From positions 1 through 37,353 of the forward strand of contig JBEDUQ010000414.1 of assembly GCA_040414855.1 (NCBI GenBank): a DNA stretch of 37,353 nucleotides, read 5' to 3'. This DNA comes from DASVXQ01 sp040414855 (lineage in GTDB: Bacteria; Actinomycetota; CALGFH01). A model generated the notes under the pieces. That model made no database searches and was not told where the DNA came from. It worked only from the letters and a program-made list of their open reading frames with translations. The position numbers were made by a program, and so were the translations under genes. Shown here piece by piece: positions 1 to 7,941 of this stretch. Position 1 is the first letter of the stretch. Every line of letters starts with the position of its first letter.

Positions 1-164
1 TGGCCACCCCGGAGACGTTCTACGCGCCGATGGGGCTCGGCGACGTCGTCTCTCCGCTGCGGCTGCGGGGGATCGGCGCCATCCTGGCCCGCCTGAAGCG
101 CCAGGTGCGCGCCAAGCTGGAGGCAGCGCGCGCCGCCCAGGTCGCCGACCAGGCCGCGAGCTGA
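1..164 (+). CDS. C-terminal end of an unknown protein (5' truncated)
   Basis: An open frame enters from the left edge and runs for 53 codons from base 3 to a TGA at 162-164. The visible tail is rich in Ala, Arg and Lys and looks like a basic amphipathic helix (…ILARLKRQVRAKLEAAR…), ending AADQ-like with a Ser. No domain can be recognised from this fragment. The frame has G/C-rich third positions like its neighbours, so it is probably genuinely coding. The last 35 bases, including the stop codon, are imperfectly repeated immediately downstream (see the repeat at 132-203). Confidence 0.5.
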   Translation, partial: ATPETFYAPMGLGDVVSPLRLRGIGAILARLKRQVRAKLEAARAAQVADQAAS

Positions 165-203
165 CGCGGGCCGCCCAGGTGGCCGACCAGCGGCGAGCTG
201 ACG
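132..203 (+). repeat. Imperfect direct repeat spanning a stop codon
   Basis: Bases 132-166 and 170-203 are near copies (35 and 34 bases) that start GCCGCCCAGGT and end GAGCTGACG. The first copy carries the end and stop codon of the left-edge gene. The second lies outside the gene and differs by a few substitutions and a one-base deletion. This looks like a local duplication at the 3' end of the gene. Confidence 0.7.
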
Positions 204-319
204 ACGGACCGCCCTGGGCCCGGGTCCGGAGCGGCCGGAGCGGGTCCCTGGGCCGGAGCGGGGACATCCGCCCGGGGCGACGGGCCCGAGCGCGGCGGTG
301 ACCGCCTCGCCGCCTGCCC

Positions 320-1273
320 CTATGCCTCGACCACGAGGACGATCTTGCCGAACTTGTGGCCGGACTTGAACCGGTCGTAGGCCTCCTCGGCGGCCTCAAG
401 CGGGTAGGTGGCGGTGATCGGGACCCGGATCCGGCCGGCGGCGACGGCGGGGAGGACGTGGGTCTCGACCCGGCGGGTGGCGTCGGCCTTCTGCTCCAGC
501 GGACGCGACCGCAGGGTCGACCCGAACAGCTTGGCGCGGCGGGTCATCAGAATGCGCAGGTCGAGCTCGGTCCGGGTGCCGGCGCCGGTGCCGATGATCG
601 AGATCCGGCCGCCGGTCGCCAACAGGTCGTAGTTGCGCGGAAAGTTCGGCGAGCCGACCAGCTCGAGGATCACGTCGAAGTGCTCGCCCTCCAGGTCGTC
701 GAGCTCGTCCGGCGTGAGCACGCGCTCGGCGCCTAGCGCGGCGACCTCCCGATGACGGTCGGGGTCGCGCACGGTCGCGGTGACCCGGGCGCCGGTGGCC
801 GCCGCGATCTGGACGGCGGCGCTGCCGACGCCACCGGCGGCGCCGTGGACCAGCACCTTCTCACCCATCGTGAGGCCGGCCTGGGTGAACAAGGCGTCGT
901 GGGCGGTGATGAAGACCTCGGGGAAGCCGCCTGCCTCGGCCCATGACATCCCCTCGGGCACGGGCATGGCGATGCGCTCGTGGACCAGCGCCAGCTCGGC
1001 CTGCGCGCCGCCGCCGACCAGCGCCATGACGCGGTCGCCGGGCTCGAACCGGGTGGCGTGCTGACCGACCTCCGCGACCTCGCCGGCCAACTCGAGCCCA
1101 GGAATGTCCTGCGGGCTGCCGACGGGAGCGGGGTAGTGGCCGGCGAGCTGGTGGATGTCAGCGCCGTTGAGGCCGGCCGCGCGGACACGCACGAGCAGCT
1201 CGCCGGAGCTGGGGATGGGGTCGGGGTGCTCGCGGATGGCGAGCTTCCGGTCCTCGATGGTCACCGCACGCAT
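320..1273 (-). CDS. NADPH:quinone oxidoreductase / zinc-type alcohol dehydrogenase-like protein
   Basis: A 317-residue medium-chain dehydrogenase/reductase of the quinone oxidoreductase branch, expected to be a cytosolic NADPH-dependent reductase of quinones or enones. The N-terminal GroES-like part contains GLNGADIHQLAG near residue 35. The Rossmann part has the glycine-rich nucleotide loop HGAAGGVG at residues 143-150. The Cys/His set of zinc-containing alcohol dehydrogenases is not seen, which supports the zinc-free quinone reductase type. The ATG start at 1273 is preceded by a good ribosome site (GAGGAG, four bases from the ATG). It lies 113 bases downstream of the TetR gene on the same strand and may be co-transcribed with it and controlled by it. 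The true substrate cannot be told from sequence. Confidence 0.88.
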   Translation of the reverse strand: MRAVTIEDRKLAIREHPDPIPSSGELLVRVRAAGLNGADIHQLAGHYPAPVGSPQDIPGLELAGEVAEVGQHATRFEPGDRVMALVGGGAQAELALVHERIAMPVPEGMSWAEAGGFPEVFITAHDALFTQAGLTMGEKVLVHGAAGGVGSAAVQIAAATGARVTATVRDPDRHREVAALGAERVLTPDELDDLEGEHFDVILELVGSPNFPRNYDLLATGGRISIIGTGAGTRTELDLRILMTRRAKLFGSTLRSRPLEQKADATRRVETHVLPAVAAGRIRVPITATYPLEAAEEAYDRFKSGHKFGKIVLVVEA

Positions 1274-1386
1274 GGTTCTCCTCGTTGGAAGCAGGCGGGG
1301 GAGGGTGGATACGGGAGAGGCAGAGGGTGGACACCGGAAGAAGGGGCCGAGGCAGAGCGAGTCGGAGCGGGCCGGCGGAGCGCGAC

Positions 1387-2034
1387 CTACGGCGCGTCGG
1401 GCTTGATGGGCTCGAAGCGGTACATGCCGCGCATCCAGACGGTGTGGAGCACCTCGATGGCGGTGCCGCGGTCGATGCCGCCCGGCTTGCCGAAGTTGAC
1501 CAGCAGGTACCGCTCGGTCATCCAGCAGAGCGCGACCGCCATCTCGCGGACGTCGGGTACGTCGACGTCGATCCTGCCGGTGTTGAGGTCGCGCTCGACG
1601 CGGGCGACGGTGGCGTCGATGAAGATCTGCACCAGGTCGTTATAGGCGCGTTCCACCTCTTCGTCATAGCTGGCCGCCTCGCTGATCGCGCGCAGCAGCG
1701 GACCGTGCTGCTCCCAGATCCCGACCAGCGAGGTCATCGCCGCGCGACCCTCCGCCCGGGGATCGCCGCTGCCGGCGAACCAGGTGGCGGAGTTCTCGAG
1801 CAACTCGGCGCCGACGTCGCTGAGCAGGCGGATGACCAGGCCCTGGCGGTCGTCGAAATGGCGGTAGAACGCGGTCCGTGACTGGCCGGCGGCGCCCATG
1901 ACGTCCTCGAGCGTCAGGTCCCTGAAGGGGCGCTCCCGCAGCAGGCGCTCGGCCGCGTCGAGGATGGCGCGCTCCGACTCCTCTCGGCGCCGGCGGCGTC
2001 GGTCGCGCAGCTCGATCCGGGTACTGGTGGCCAT
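1387..2034 (-). CDS. TetR/AcrR-family transcriptional regulator
   Basis: A 215-residue one-component repressor-type regulator. The N-terminus is very basic (RRRRR near residues 12-16) and leads into the TetR helix-turn-helix at about residues 38-66, with LTLEDVMGAAGQSRTAFYRHF as the recognition region. The remaining all-helical part is the usual variable ligand-binding and dimerisation domain. The gene is transcribed away from the ferritin-like gene that starts at 2178 and towards the quinone reductase, so both are plausible targets. A TAGGCT -10-like element lies just upstream of the ATG, leaving almost no leader, so the message may be leaderless. The inducer is unknown. Confidence 0.92.
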   Translation of the reverse strand: MATSTRIELRDRRRRRREESERAILDAAERLLRERPFRDLTLEDVMGAAGQSRTAFYRHFDDRQGLVIRLLSDVGAELLENSATWFAGSGDPRAEGRAAMTSLVGIWEQHGPLLRAISEAASYDEEVERAYNDLVQIFIDATVARVERDLNTGRIDVDVPDVREMAVALCWMTERYLLVNFGKPGGIDRGTAIEVLHTVWMRGMYRFEPIKPDAP

Positions 2035-2056
2035 CGAGGGAGCCTAGCAGAATTTG

Positions 2057-2085
2057 TGTGACGGAATGTTTGACGCAGCGTTACA
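2057..2085. promoter_or_regulatory. Candidate TetR operator between divergent genes
   Basis: TGTGACG at 2057-2063 and CGTTACA at 2079-2085 form an inverted repeat with 6 of 7 matches and a 15-base centre. A second TTTGACG at 2069-2075 repeats the left arm in direct orientation 12 bases on. The site overlaps the probable -35 element of the ferritin-like gene and lies just upstream of the TetR start, the usual place for an autoregulatory operator. This is an inference from position and symmetry only. Confidence 0.35.
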
Positions 2086-2099
2086 GTCTCCCGTACCCT
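2070..2099 (+). promoter_or_regulatory. Probable promoter of the ferritin-like gene
   Basis: TTGACG at 2070-2075, an 18-base spacer and TACCCT at 2094-2099 fit a housekeeping actinobacterial promoter (TTGACn and TAnnnT). It leaves a leader of about 70 bases before the GTG start at 2178 and overlaps the candidate operator. Confidence 0.45.
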
Positions 2100-2177
2100 C
2101 CGCGTGACCAGGGAAGTCCAGGAGTGCGACGAGGCACCGGTCCTGCCTGTACGCGGGTTCGGCACGAGGAGGGAATC

Positions 2178-3260
2178 GTGACGACACGCATCTACACGCT
2201 GCCCGTGGAGCAGACAGGCTGGCAGGTCCCAACCGGGTCCACCACCTCGTTCTCCTGGGACTACGACCAGGGCAGGGACCGGCTGCTGAGCCTGTACGAG
2301 AAGGGCAAGCAGCGTCAGTGGAACGCCGCCGATCGCATCGACTGGTCTCATCCCGTTGACAAGGACGATCCGCTGCGCACCCCAGAGGAGGCAATCTCGA
2401 TCTACGGCTCGCGCACATGGGAGCGGCTTGGGCCCGCCGAGCGGGCACAGGTGAAGCTCCACATGGCGTCGTGGCAGTTCTCGCAGTTCCTGCATGGCGA
2501 GCAGGGCGCCCTGATCTGCGCCAGCAAGATCGTGCAGACGGTGCCGGACCTGGACTCCAAGTTCTATGCCGCCACCCAGGTGATGGACGAGGCGCGCCAC
2601 GTCGAGGCCTACTCCAGGTACCTGTTCGAGAAGCTCGAGCTCGCCTACCCGATCAACCCGCACCTCAAGGCGTTGCTCAACGACGTCGTCAGCGACAGCC
2701 GCTGGGACATGACCTATCTCGGGATGCAGGTGCTGATCGAGGGCTTGGCCCTCGCGGCCTTCGGCGTGATCCGCGACCTGGCGGTCGACCCGCTCGGCCG
2801 TGCCATCAACGCCTACGTGATGCAGGACGAGGCGCGACACGTCGCCTTCGGGCGCTTGGCCTTGCGTGATCTCTACCCCCAGCTCACACAAGCCGAGCGC
2901 GACGAGCGAGAGGAATTCTGCGTAGAAGCATGCCTTCTGATGCGGGACCGCTTTACCGGAGAGGAGATTTGGCGCACACTCGACTTCGATGCTGACGAGT
3001 GTGTCGAGTACGTTGAGAAGAGCGAGACCTTCCTTCAATTTCGCGGCATGCTCTTCAGCCGGATTGTGCCGACGCTGCGCGACATCGGGCTGTTCGGGCC
3101 GAAGGTCAAGTCAGCGTTCGCGAAGATGGGAGTGCTCGGCTTCGAGCAGGTGGACGTCGAAGGCCTCATGGCCAACGACGAGCGCGTGGCCGAGGACTTC
3201 GACGCCGAGCGCGCAAAGCAGGTCGAAGATACGATCGCAGCCGGCGCCGAAGCCTCGTAG
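2178..3260 (+). CDS. Ferritin-like di-iron protein (R2/AurF-like oxygenase fold)
   Basis: A 360-residue all-helical protein with a complete set of carboxylate-bridged di-iron ligands: E108 (HGEQG), E138 and H141 (DEARH), E189 (LIEGL) and E218 and H221 (DEARH again). This pattern is typical of ferritin-like oxidases and oxygenases such as the AurF and R2-like groups. It is too large for an iron-storage ferritin, so an oxygen-activating role, perhaps on a lipid or aromatic amine, is more likely. The GTG at 2178 is chosen because GAGGAGGG lies five to eight bases upstream; the frame is open further upstream, but with no ribosome site there. It is divergent from the TetR gene and is followed by a strong terminator-like hairpin, so it is probably a single-gene unit. 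Substrate unknown. Confidence 0.8.
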   Translation: MTTRIYTLPVEQTGWQVPTGSTTSFSWDYDQGRDRLLSLYEKGKQRQWNAADRIDWSHPVDKDDPLRTPEEAISIYGSRTWERLGPAERAQVKLHMASWQFSQFLHGEQGALICASKIVQTVPDLDSKFYAATQVMDEARHVEAYSRYLFEKLELAYPINPHLKALLNDVVSDSRWDMTYLGMQVLIEGLALAAFGVIRDLAVDPLGRAINAYVMQDEARHVAFGRLALRDLYPQLTQAERDEREEFCVEACLLMRDRFTGEEIWRTLDFDADECVEYVEKSETFLQFRGMLFSRIVPTLRDIGLFGPKVKSAFAKMGVLGFEQVDVEGLMANDERVAEDFDAERAKQVEDTIAAGAEAS

Positions 3261-3301
3261 AGGATTGCGTCGGGTCGCGTATGGACCCGACGCGGCAGGG
3301 T

Positions 3302-3346
3302 TGCCGTCAGGGGCGGGTTCGGCCCCCCCGCCCGTCCCTGGCGGCA
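3302..3346 (+). terminator. Hairpin terminator behind the ferritin-like gene
   Basis: A 16-base left arm (3302-3317) pairs with a 16-base right arm (3331-3346) around a 13-base loop. All 16 positions pair in a plus-strand RNA, two of them as G-U pairs. On the minus strand those two would be A-C mismatches. This argues that the structure works in the transcript of the gene ending at 3260. There is no T-run, as is common in high-GC bacteria. Confidence 0.65.
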
Positions 3347-3369
3347 CGCTCCACACCCGCCCACGCCAA

Positions 3370-3418
3370 CCGGTCACGCCAGCGGTGCCGGTCGTTCCCG
3401 AGCCGCTGGCGTGACCGG
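3370..3418. terminator. Second, perfect 16-bp inverted repeat
   Basis: CCGGTCACGCCAGCGG at 3370-3385 is exactly complementary to 3403-3418, with a 17-base loop. It follows the first hairpin by 23 bases. The right arm contains a GTG at 3411 that opens the amidohydrolase frame, so that GTG is an unlikely start. It could be a backup terminator or a leader element of the amidohydrolase. A protein-binding palindrome is also possible. Confidence 0.55.
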
Positions 3419-3533
3419 CGAGACAGGAGCGGGGCGGGGCGCCGCGGGCCGGCCCGGTCCCGAAGGGCCCGGCGGCTCCCAGGGCTCCGGCGGTACCCAC
3501 GGAGCCGGTGACCCCGGCCCGACCGAGCACGCC

Positions 3534-5120
3534 GTGCGCGTGTTCACGGCCGGGCGGATCATCTCGTTGGCCGTGGCGGAGGGCGGCCGCGAGCCCGAGG
3601 CGATCGTGACCGTCGGCGACCGGATCGCGGCGACCGGGACGCTGGAGGCCTTGCGCGACCGATTCCCCGACGCGGAACGGGTCGACCTCGGCGACGCGGT
3701 GGTGGTCCCCGGCTTCCACGACGCCCACATGCACCCGTCGATGACCGCGGAGGACCTCCTCCACGCCGACCTTTCGGCGGAGCGGGTCGCGTCTCCCGAT
3801 CAGCTCGAACGTGCGCTGGCCGAGCAGGCGGCCACGGTGCCGGCCGGCGCCTGGGTCCGTGGCAGCCGCTACGACCACGTCAAGACCAGTGGCGGCACGC
3901 CGATCGGCCGTGACGAGCTCGACCGGGTCGCCGGCGACCACCCCGCCCTGGTCGTGCAGGTGGCCGGCCACTGGGCGGTCGCCAATTCGGCCGCGCTGGC
4001 CGCGGCGGGAATCGCCGACGACTCGGTCCCGCCTCCGGGCGGCGAGTACGGCCGCGACGCGGCCGGACATCTCAACGGCGTGGTCTACGAGCGGGCGATG
4101 GACCGCGTCTTCGCGGTGGTCCCGACCACCGGCATCGACGACCGCCTGCGCGGGCTGGCGATGGCCTTCGACCGCTTCCACGCCGCGGGGCTGACCTCGG
4201 TCGGCGACACCCTGGTCGACGCGAGCGGCCTGGAGCTGTTCCAGGAGGCCGAGCGCCGCGGCCAGCTCAGCATGCGGGTGAACATGCTGCTGGTCCACGA
4301 ACGCTTCGAGCACCTCCGGCGCCTGGGCCTCCGCACCGGGATCGGCTCGTCGCGGCTGCGGATCGCGGGGGTCAAGGCGTTCGTCGACGGCGCCATCGCC
4401 GGCCGCACCTGCCTGCTCGAGGAGGCGTTCGAGGGCAGCGACGACCACGGCATGCAGACCACCTCGACCCCGGAGCTCAACGCGCTGGTGCTGGACGTCC
4501 ACCGCTCGGGCAGCCGCATCGGCGTCCACGCCAACGGCGATCGCGCGATCGCGCTGCTGCTCCACGCGTTCGAGGCGGCACAGCGCGAGGACCCGAGGCC
4601 GGACGCGCGCCACCGCGTCGAGCACTGCACGGTGATCACGCCCTCGATCGTCGAGCGTATGCGGCGGCTCGGCGCGGTCGCGGTGCCGTTCGGCAGCTAT
4701 GTCGCCTACCACGGCGCCAAGCTGGTCGACTGGTACGGCGAGCGGCGCCTGGAGCGGATGTTCGCGCACCGCACCCTGCTGGACGCGGGCCTGACGGTCG
4801 CCGGCTCGTCGGACTACCCGTGCGGGCCGTACGAGCCCCTGCTGGCGATGCGGAGCTGCGTCACCAGGCGGTCATCGGCCGACGGCCGCGTGCTCGGCGG
4901 CTCGCAGCGGATCAGCGCACGCGAGGCGCTGGCCCTCTACACCACCGGCTCGGCGGCGGCCTTCGGCGAGGGGGCGACCAAGGGGCGGCTCGCGCCCGGC
5001 TACCTCGCCGATTTCACCGTGCTGGGCGCCGACCCGCTCGCGGTCGATCCCGCCACGCTGGCGGAGGTCCCGGTCCTGGAGACCTGGGTCGGCGCGAGAA
5101 GGGTCTGGCGCGCCGCCTGA
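3534..5120 (+). CDS. Amidohydrolase, YtcJ-like (amidohydrolase_3 family)
   Basis: A metal-dependent hydrolase of a TIM-barrel amidohydrolase family acting on amides or related C-N bonds. Numbering from the first possible GTG (3411), the metal ligands are H103, H106 and H108 (HDAHMH), K322 (GVKAFVDGAIAG), H373 (GVHANGD), H405 (HRVEHC) and D468 (SSDYP). All are present, so it should be active. From 3411 the protein would be 569 residues, but the first 41 are Gly/Pro-rich and lie outside the fold. That GTG also sits inside a hairpin arm with no ribosome site. I prefer the GTG at 3534, which begins directly at the family-like start VRVFTAGRI and gives 528 residues. The start stays uncertain because neither site has a clear Shine-Dalgarno sequence. 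No signal peptide. Substrate unknown. Its 3' end shares a terminator with the convergent hydrolase gene. Confidence 0.85.
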   Translation: MRVFTAGRIISLAVAEGGREPEAIVTVGDRIAATGTLEALRDRFPDAERVDLGDAVVVPGFHDAHMHPSMTAEDLLHADLSAERVASPDQLERALAEQAATVPAGAWVRGSRYDHVKTSGGTPIGRDELDRVAGDHPALVVQVAGHWAVANSAALAAAGIADDSVPPPGGEYGRDAAGHLNGVVYERAMDRVFAVVPTTGIDDRLRGLAMAFDRFHAAGLTSVGDTLVDASGLELFQEAERRGQLSMRVNMLLVHERFEHLRRLGLRTGIGSSRLRIAGVKAFVDGAIAGRTCLLEEAFEGSDDHGMQTTSTPELNALVLDVHRSGSRIGVHANGDRAIALLLHAFEAAQREDPRPDARHRVEHCTVITPSIVERMRRLGAVAVPFGSYVAYHGAKLVDWYGERRLERMFAHRTLLDAGLTVAGSSDYPCGPYEPLLAMRSCVTRRSSADGRVLGGSQRISAREALALYTTGSAAAFGEGATKGRLAPGYLADFTVLGADPLAVDPATLAEVPVLETWVGARRVWRAA

Positions 5121-5142
5121 GGCGCCCACCGCCCCAAAACGA

Positions 5143-5184
5143 TCGCGCCGGGCCCCGCGCCCCAGCGTCGGGGGCCCGGCGCGA
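5143..5184. terminator. Bidirectional terminator between convergent genes
   Basis: A perfect 14-bp stem, TCGCGCCGGGCCCC at 5143-5156 with its complement at 5171-5184, and a 14-base loop. A-rich bases lie on both flanks (AAAAC on the left, AAACC on the right). On the minus strand the stem is followed by CGTTTT, a short U-tract. It sits between the stop codons of the amidohydrolase and the alpha/beta hydrolase and can serve both. Confidence 0.8.
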
Positions 5185-5192
5185 AACCGGTC

Positions 5193-6602
5193 CTACGCGG
5201 CCTGCTCCTCGTCAATCGGCGCGAGGTCGAAGGGGCGTAGGAAGTGCGCGGGCGAGAAGCGCTCGTAGGACGGACCGGCCGGGGTGTTGGCCGCGATCAC
5301 GTTGAGCTGTGGGCCGAGCGCCTGAGCGCGAGAGTTGAGCGCCGAGGCGTCGGTACGGATCTGGCTCCACGAGGGGGCTTGGACACGGTCGAGCAGCGTC
5401 TGGAGCGCCGCGATCTGCTCGGCGGGGCTGAAGGTGCAGTGCCCGGCGCGGTTGACGAACGCCTGGCGCAGCAGGGTGCTGTCGCCGGCCCGGTGGACGG
5501 CGCTGCTGTACGACTGCTCCTGCTCGACGTCGACCAGCGGGTCGTTGTCGGTGTGGATCGACAGCACTGGGACGCCGCCTAGGTCGCCGTTGAAGGACAC
5601 GTGGTCGCTGAGGTAGCTGACCGCCTGCGGGTCGGCGCTGATCCGCTGCGCCTGGTTCAGGGTCGTGATGTCCGCGTCGAGGCTCAGACCGGCCTCTTTG
5701 TAGAGCGTCTGGACCTCCTTGCGGTTGATCGACTTGGCCAGCTGGGTGCCGTAGTCGACGCCGGTGTTCCACGACGGGTTGCCGCCCGCGCGGGCCTCGA
5801 GCTCGGCCCTGGCGAGGAAGCCGAAGGGGATCCCGAGGCTGGCGATCGAGCCGATCTGGTTCGAGAGCCGGGTCGCGAAGTCGTCCGCGGCCGGCTCGGG
5901 CTTGGTCGGGTCGGTCCAGCCTGGCGAGTCGGTCAGCGCCGCGACCAGCCCGAGGCGGGCGCGGCCCTGCGGGGTCGACCGCGCCCCGGCGAGGATCTGG
6001 TTGGCGAGGTTGAAGTTGGCGAACGGGTTGGTCATCCGGACGATCTGGAGGCCGGTGTCCGGGCCGAGCAGCACCTTGAACGCGAACAGGCCGTCGAGGG
6101 CCTGGTTCCAGGTGCCGACGCCACCGGCGAGCACGCCGCACATGGGCAGAGCGCCGTCGAAGCGCTGGGGTGCCGCCTGGACCAGGCCGGCGGTCATGAT
6201 CCCGCCGAGCGAGTGGCCCCAGGCGATGGTGGTGGACGGGTGGCCGACCTGCTTGTCGAACTCGTCGAGCACGGCCAGCTGGTCCGGGATTCCCTCCTGG
6301 AGCGCCCAGCCGGTGTGCGCGTAGGACGAGCCCGCCAGCGCGAAGCCGTGGTTGAGCAGGAACGCGCCGGTGAGCGGGTCACCGACGTCCTGTGCGGGGT
6401 TTGCGCCAGGGAACCGGTAGCCGTGGCTGTAGAGCAGCAGCGTGCCGTTCCAAGCCGCCGGCACCTCGGCCTTCCACGTGGCCCCGTCCGGCAGCGTGCC
6501 GGTGAGGGTCCTGACCGTGTCGGCCTTGGCGATCGGCACCACGGTCACGACGGCCGCGGCCAGGATCGCCAGGAGGACGAGCAAGCGGATCTTCGCCTTC
6601 AC
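5193..6602 (-). CDS. Secreted alpha/beta hydrolase
   Basis: A 469-residue protein that starts with a typical Sec signal peptide: basic MKAKIR, a hydrophobic stretch to about residue 24 and a probable cleavage after AKA at 25-27. The mature part is an alpha/beta hydrolase with the nucleophile elbow GHSLGG (Ser131). The acid is probably D352 or D354 (HTDNDPLVD) and the histidine H388 (RAGHC). An HG motif (SHGYRFPG) near residue 60 would form the oxyanion hole. It is probably an exported esterase or peptidase-like hydrolase; the middle region of about 190 residues would set specificity. The start is a GTG at 6602 with a strong ribosome site (GAGGGAGGG). It is divergent from the exonuclease gene. 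Tannase or tripeptidyl-peptidase-like activity is possible, but I cannot decide. Confidence 0.82.
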   Translation of the reverse strand: MKAKIRLLVLLAILAAAVVTVVPIAKADTVRTLTGTLPDGATWKAEVPAAWNGTLLLYSHGYRFPGANPAQDVGDPLTGAFLLNHGFALAGSSYAHTGWALQEGIPDQLAVLDEFDKQVGHPSTTIAWGHSLGGIMTAGLVQAAPQRFDGALPMCGVLAGGVGTWNQALDGLFAFKVLLGPDTGLQIVRMTNPFANFNLANQILAGARSTPQGRARLGLVAALTDSPGWTDPTKPEPAADDFATRLSNQIGSIASLGIPFGFLARAELEARAGGNPSWNTGVDYGTQLAKSINRKEVQTLYKEAGLSLDADITTLNQAQRISADPQAVSYLSDHVSFNGDLGGVPVLSIHTDNDPLVDVEQEQSYSSAVHRAGDSTLLRQAFVNRAGHCTFSPAEQIAALQTLLDRVQAPSWSQIRTDASALNSRAQALGPQLNVIAANTPAGPSYERFSPAHFLRPFDLAPIDEEQAA

Positions 6603-6724
6603 GAATCCCTCCCTCGTACTGCTTCTGTGAGTAACAGGAGCCTACTGCTCGGTTGGCACAAAATGGAATAGACCGGGAAAGGACACCTCTTGCGTCGTGC
6701 TCGCCGAGCGGGGATCGTGTCGAC

Positions 6725-7759
6725 ATGCTGCCCGCCGTACCGGCCGTGCCCGAGGACCCACGCCTGTTCCCGATCCCGGAGAACGGCGTTGCCGCGACCA
6801 CGCTCCCGGAGCGGCCCCGCCAGCCCCGCCGCGGCGCCGGCGGCCGCGGTCGCCGCCCGGCGCCGCTGCTGCTGGCGGTCGACGGAAACGGCCTGGTGCA
6901 CCGGGCCTTCCACGCGGTCGGCGGGCTCGACGGCGAGCCCGGCGAGGCGGTCGAGCGGGTGCTGGCCATGCTGGCCAGGATCGCGGCGCAGGTGCGGCCG
7001 ACCGCCTGCGTGATCGGCTTCGACGACCCCGTCCACAGCCTGCGGCGGGCGCGTCACCCCGCCTACAAGGCCGCCCGCCCTCCCAAGGTCGCCGAGCTGG
7101 TCGAGCTGCTCGACGACCTGCCGGAGCTGCTCAGCTCGATGGGGCTGTGCGTGGTGGTCCCGGACGGGCTGGAGGCGGACGACGTGCTCGGCTCGGCGGC
7201 GGCGCTGGCCTCGCGCCGGCTGGTGGCCGCGACCCTGGCGACCGGCGATCAGGACGCGTTCGCGCTGGTGCGGCCGACCGTCCGGGTGCTGCTGATGGTC
7301 GCGGGCGGGCGCCTGGAGCACGTGTCGCCGAGCTGGCTGCGCGCCCGCTACGGCGTCGGGCCCGAGCAGTACCCGGCGTTCGCCGCCCTGCGCGGCGACT
7401 CCAGCGACTGCCTGCCCGGCGTGCGGGGCATCGGCGCGGTGACCGCCGCCAAGCTGCTCGCCGCCTATCCGGACGTGGAGGCCGCGCTGGCCGACCCGGT
7501 CGGGGTGGCCGGGCTGCTCGGCAGCTGGGTGGTCGAGGCGCTCCGCAACGACCGGGCCACCTACGAGCTGAACCGCGAGCTGATGGCGATCGGCACCGAC
7601 GTGCCGCTGGACGAGGCGGCGTGCAGCCGCCGGCTCGACCGCAAGGTGGTGACCGAGATCATGGTCGAGCGCGGCCTGGACGAGCTCGCCGACCGGTTCC
7701 ACGGCAGCTTCGCGCTGCTCGGCAGGGCCGCCTGGCGGCGCGCCCCGGCGATCGCCTGA
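6725..7759 (+). CDS. 5'-3' exonuclease / flap-endonuclease domain protein
   Basis: A 344-residue protein of the FEN/PolA N-terminal nuclease family, without a polymerase domain. It would cut 5' flaps or degrade 5' ends in replication or repair. The first 45 residues are Pro/Arg-rich and disordered-looking. The nuclease then shows AVDGNGLVHRAF, LEADDVLG, the metal-binding TGDQDAF and GDSSDCLPG, and a helix-three-turn-helix around PGVRGIGAVTAAKLL. The acidic metal ligands are in place. The ATG at 6725 is preferred; a TTG at 6653 is in frame but has no convincing ribosome site, and the site at 6725 is also weak. Many actinobacteria carry such a stand-alone nuclease in addition to PolA. It is followed by a small hairpin. 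Confidence 0.87.
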   Translation: MLPAVPAVPEDPRLFPIPENGVAATTLPERPRQPRRGAGGRGRRPAPLLLAVDGNGLVHRAFHAVGGLDGEPGEAVERVLAMLARIAAQVRPTACVIGFDDPVHSLRRARHPAYKAARPPKVAELVELLDDLPELLSSMGLCVVVPDGLEADDVLGSAAALASRRLVAATLATGDQDAFALVRPTVRVLLMVAGGRLEHVSPSWLRARYGVGPEQYPAFAALRGDSSDCLPGVRGIGAVTAAKLLAAYPDVEAALADPVGVAGLLGSWVVEALRNDRATYELNRELMAIGTDVPLDEAACSRRLDRKVVTEIMVERGLDELADRFHGSFALLGRAAWRRAPAIA

Positions 7760-7760
7760 G

Positions 7761-7781
7761 CGAAGCCTCGAGCAGGCTTCG
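7761..7781 (+). terminator. Small hairpin after the exonuclease gene
   Basis: CGAAGCCT at 7761-7768 pairs perfectly with AGGCTTCG at 7774-7781 around a five-base loop, beginning two bases after the TGA stop. No U-tract follows. It is a likely weak terminator. Confidence 0.5.
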
Positions 7782-7855
7782 AAAGCAAGCGAACTCGAGC
7801 TCCAGAGCGGAGGATGGGGTGTGGTTGCGCCGGTCCGCGGCCAGCCGGGGCATGC

Positions 7856-7888
7856 GGCACGGATACGGCACGGATACGGCACGCATGC
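7856..7888 (+). repeat. 11-bp tandem repeat
   Basis: GGCACGGATAC occurs twice in a row (7856-7877), followed by a third, altered copy GGCACGCATGC to 7888. It lies in the leader of the small membrane protein. Function unknown. Confidence 0.65.
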
Positions 7889-7941
7889 ACGGGCCCGCGT
7901 GGATCGCGCCGCTGGAGGCGCTGGAGTCGAGGAGCCTGAAG

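Noticed and set aside
3111..4769. Long minus-strand open frame (552 codons) opposite the amidohydrolase
   Set aside because: It is Arg/Gly/Ala/Val-rich without motifs, and the plus strand carries a complete amidohydrolase with all metal ligands. Long antisense frames are expected at this GC content.
7856..7888. Tandem repeats considered as CRISPR arrays (also 17754-17798 and 21961-21990)
   Set aside because: Units are 10-14 bases with no unique spacers, and no cas genes are present.
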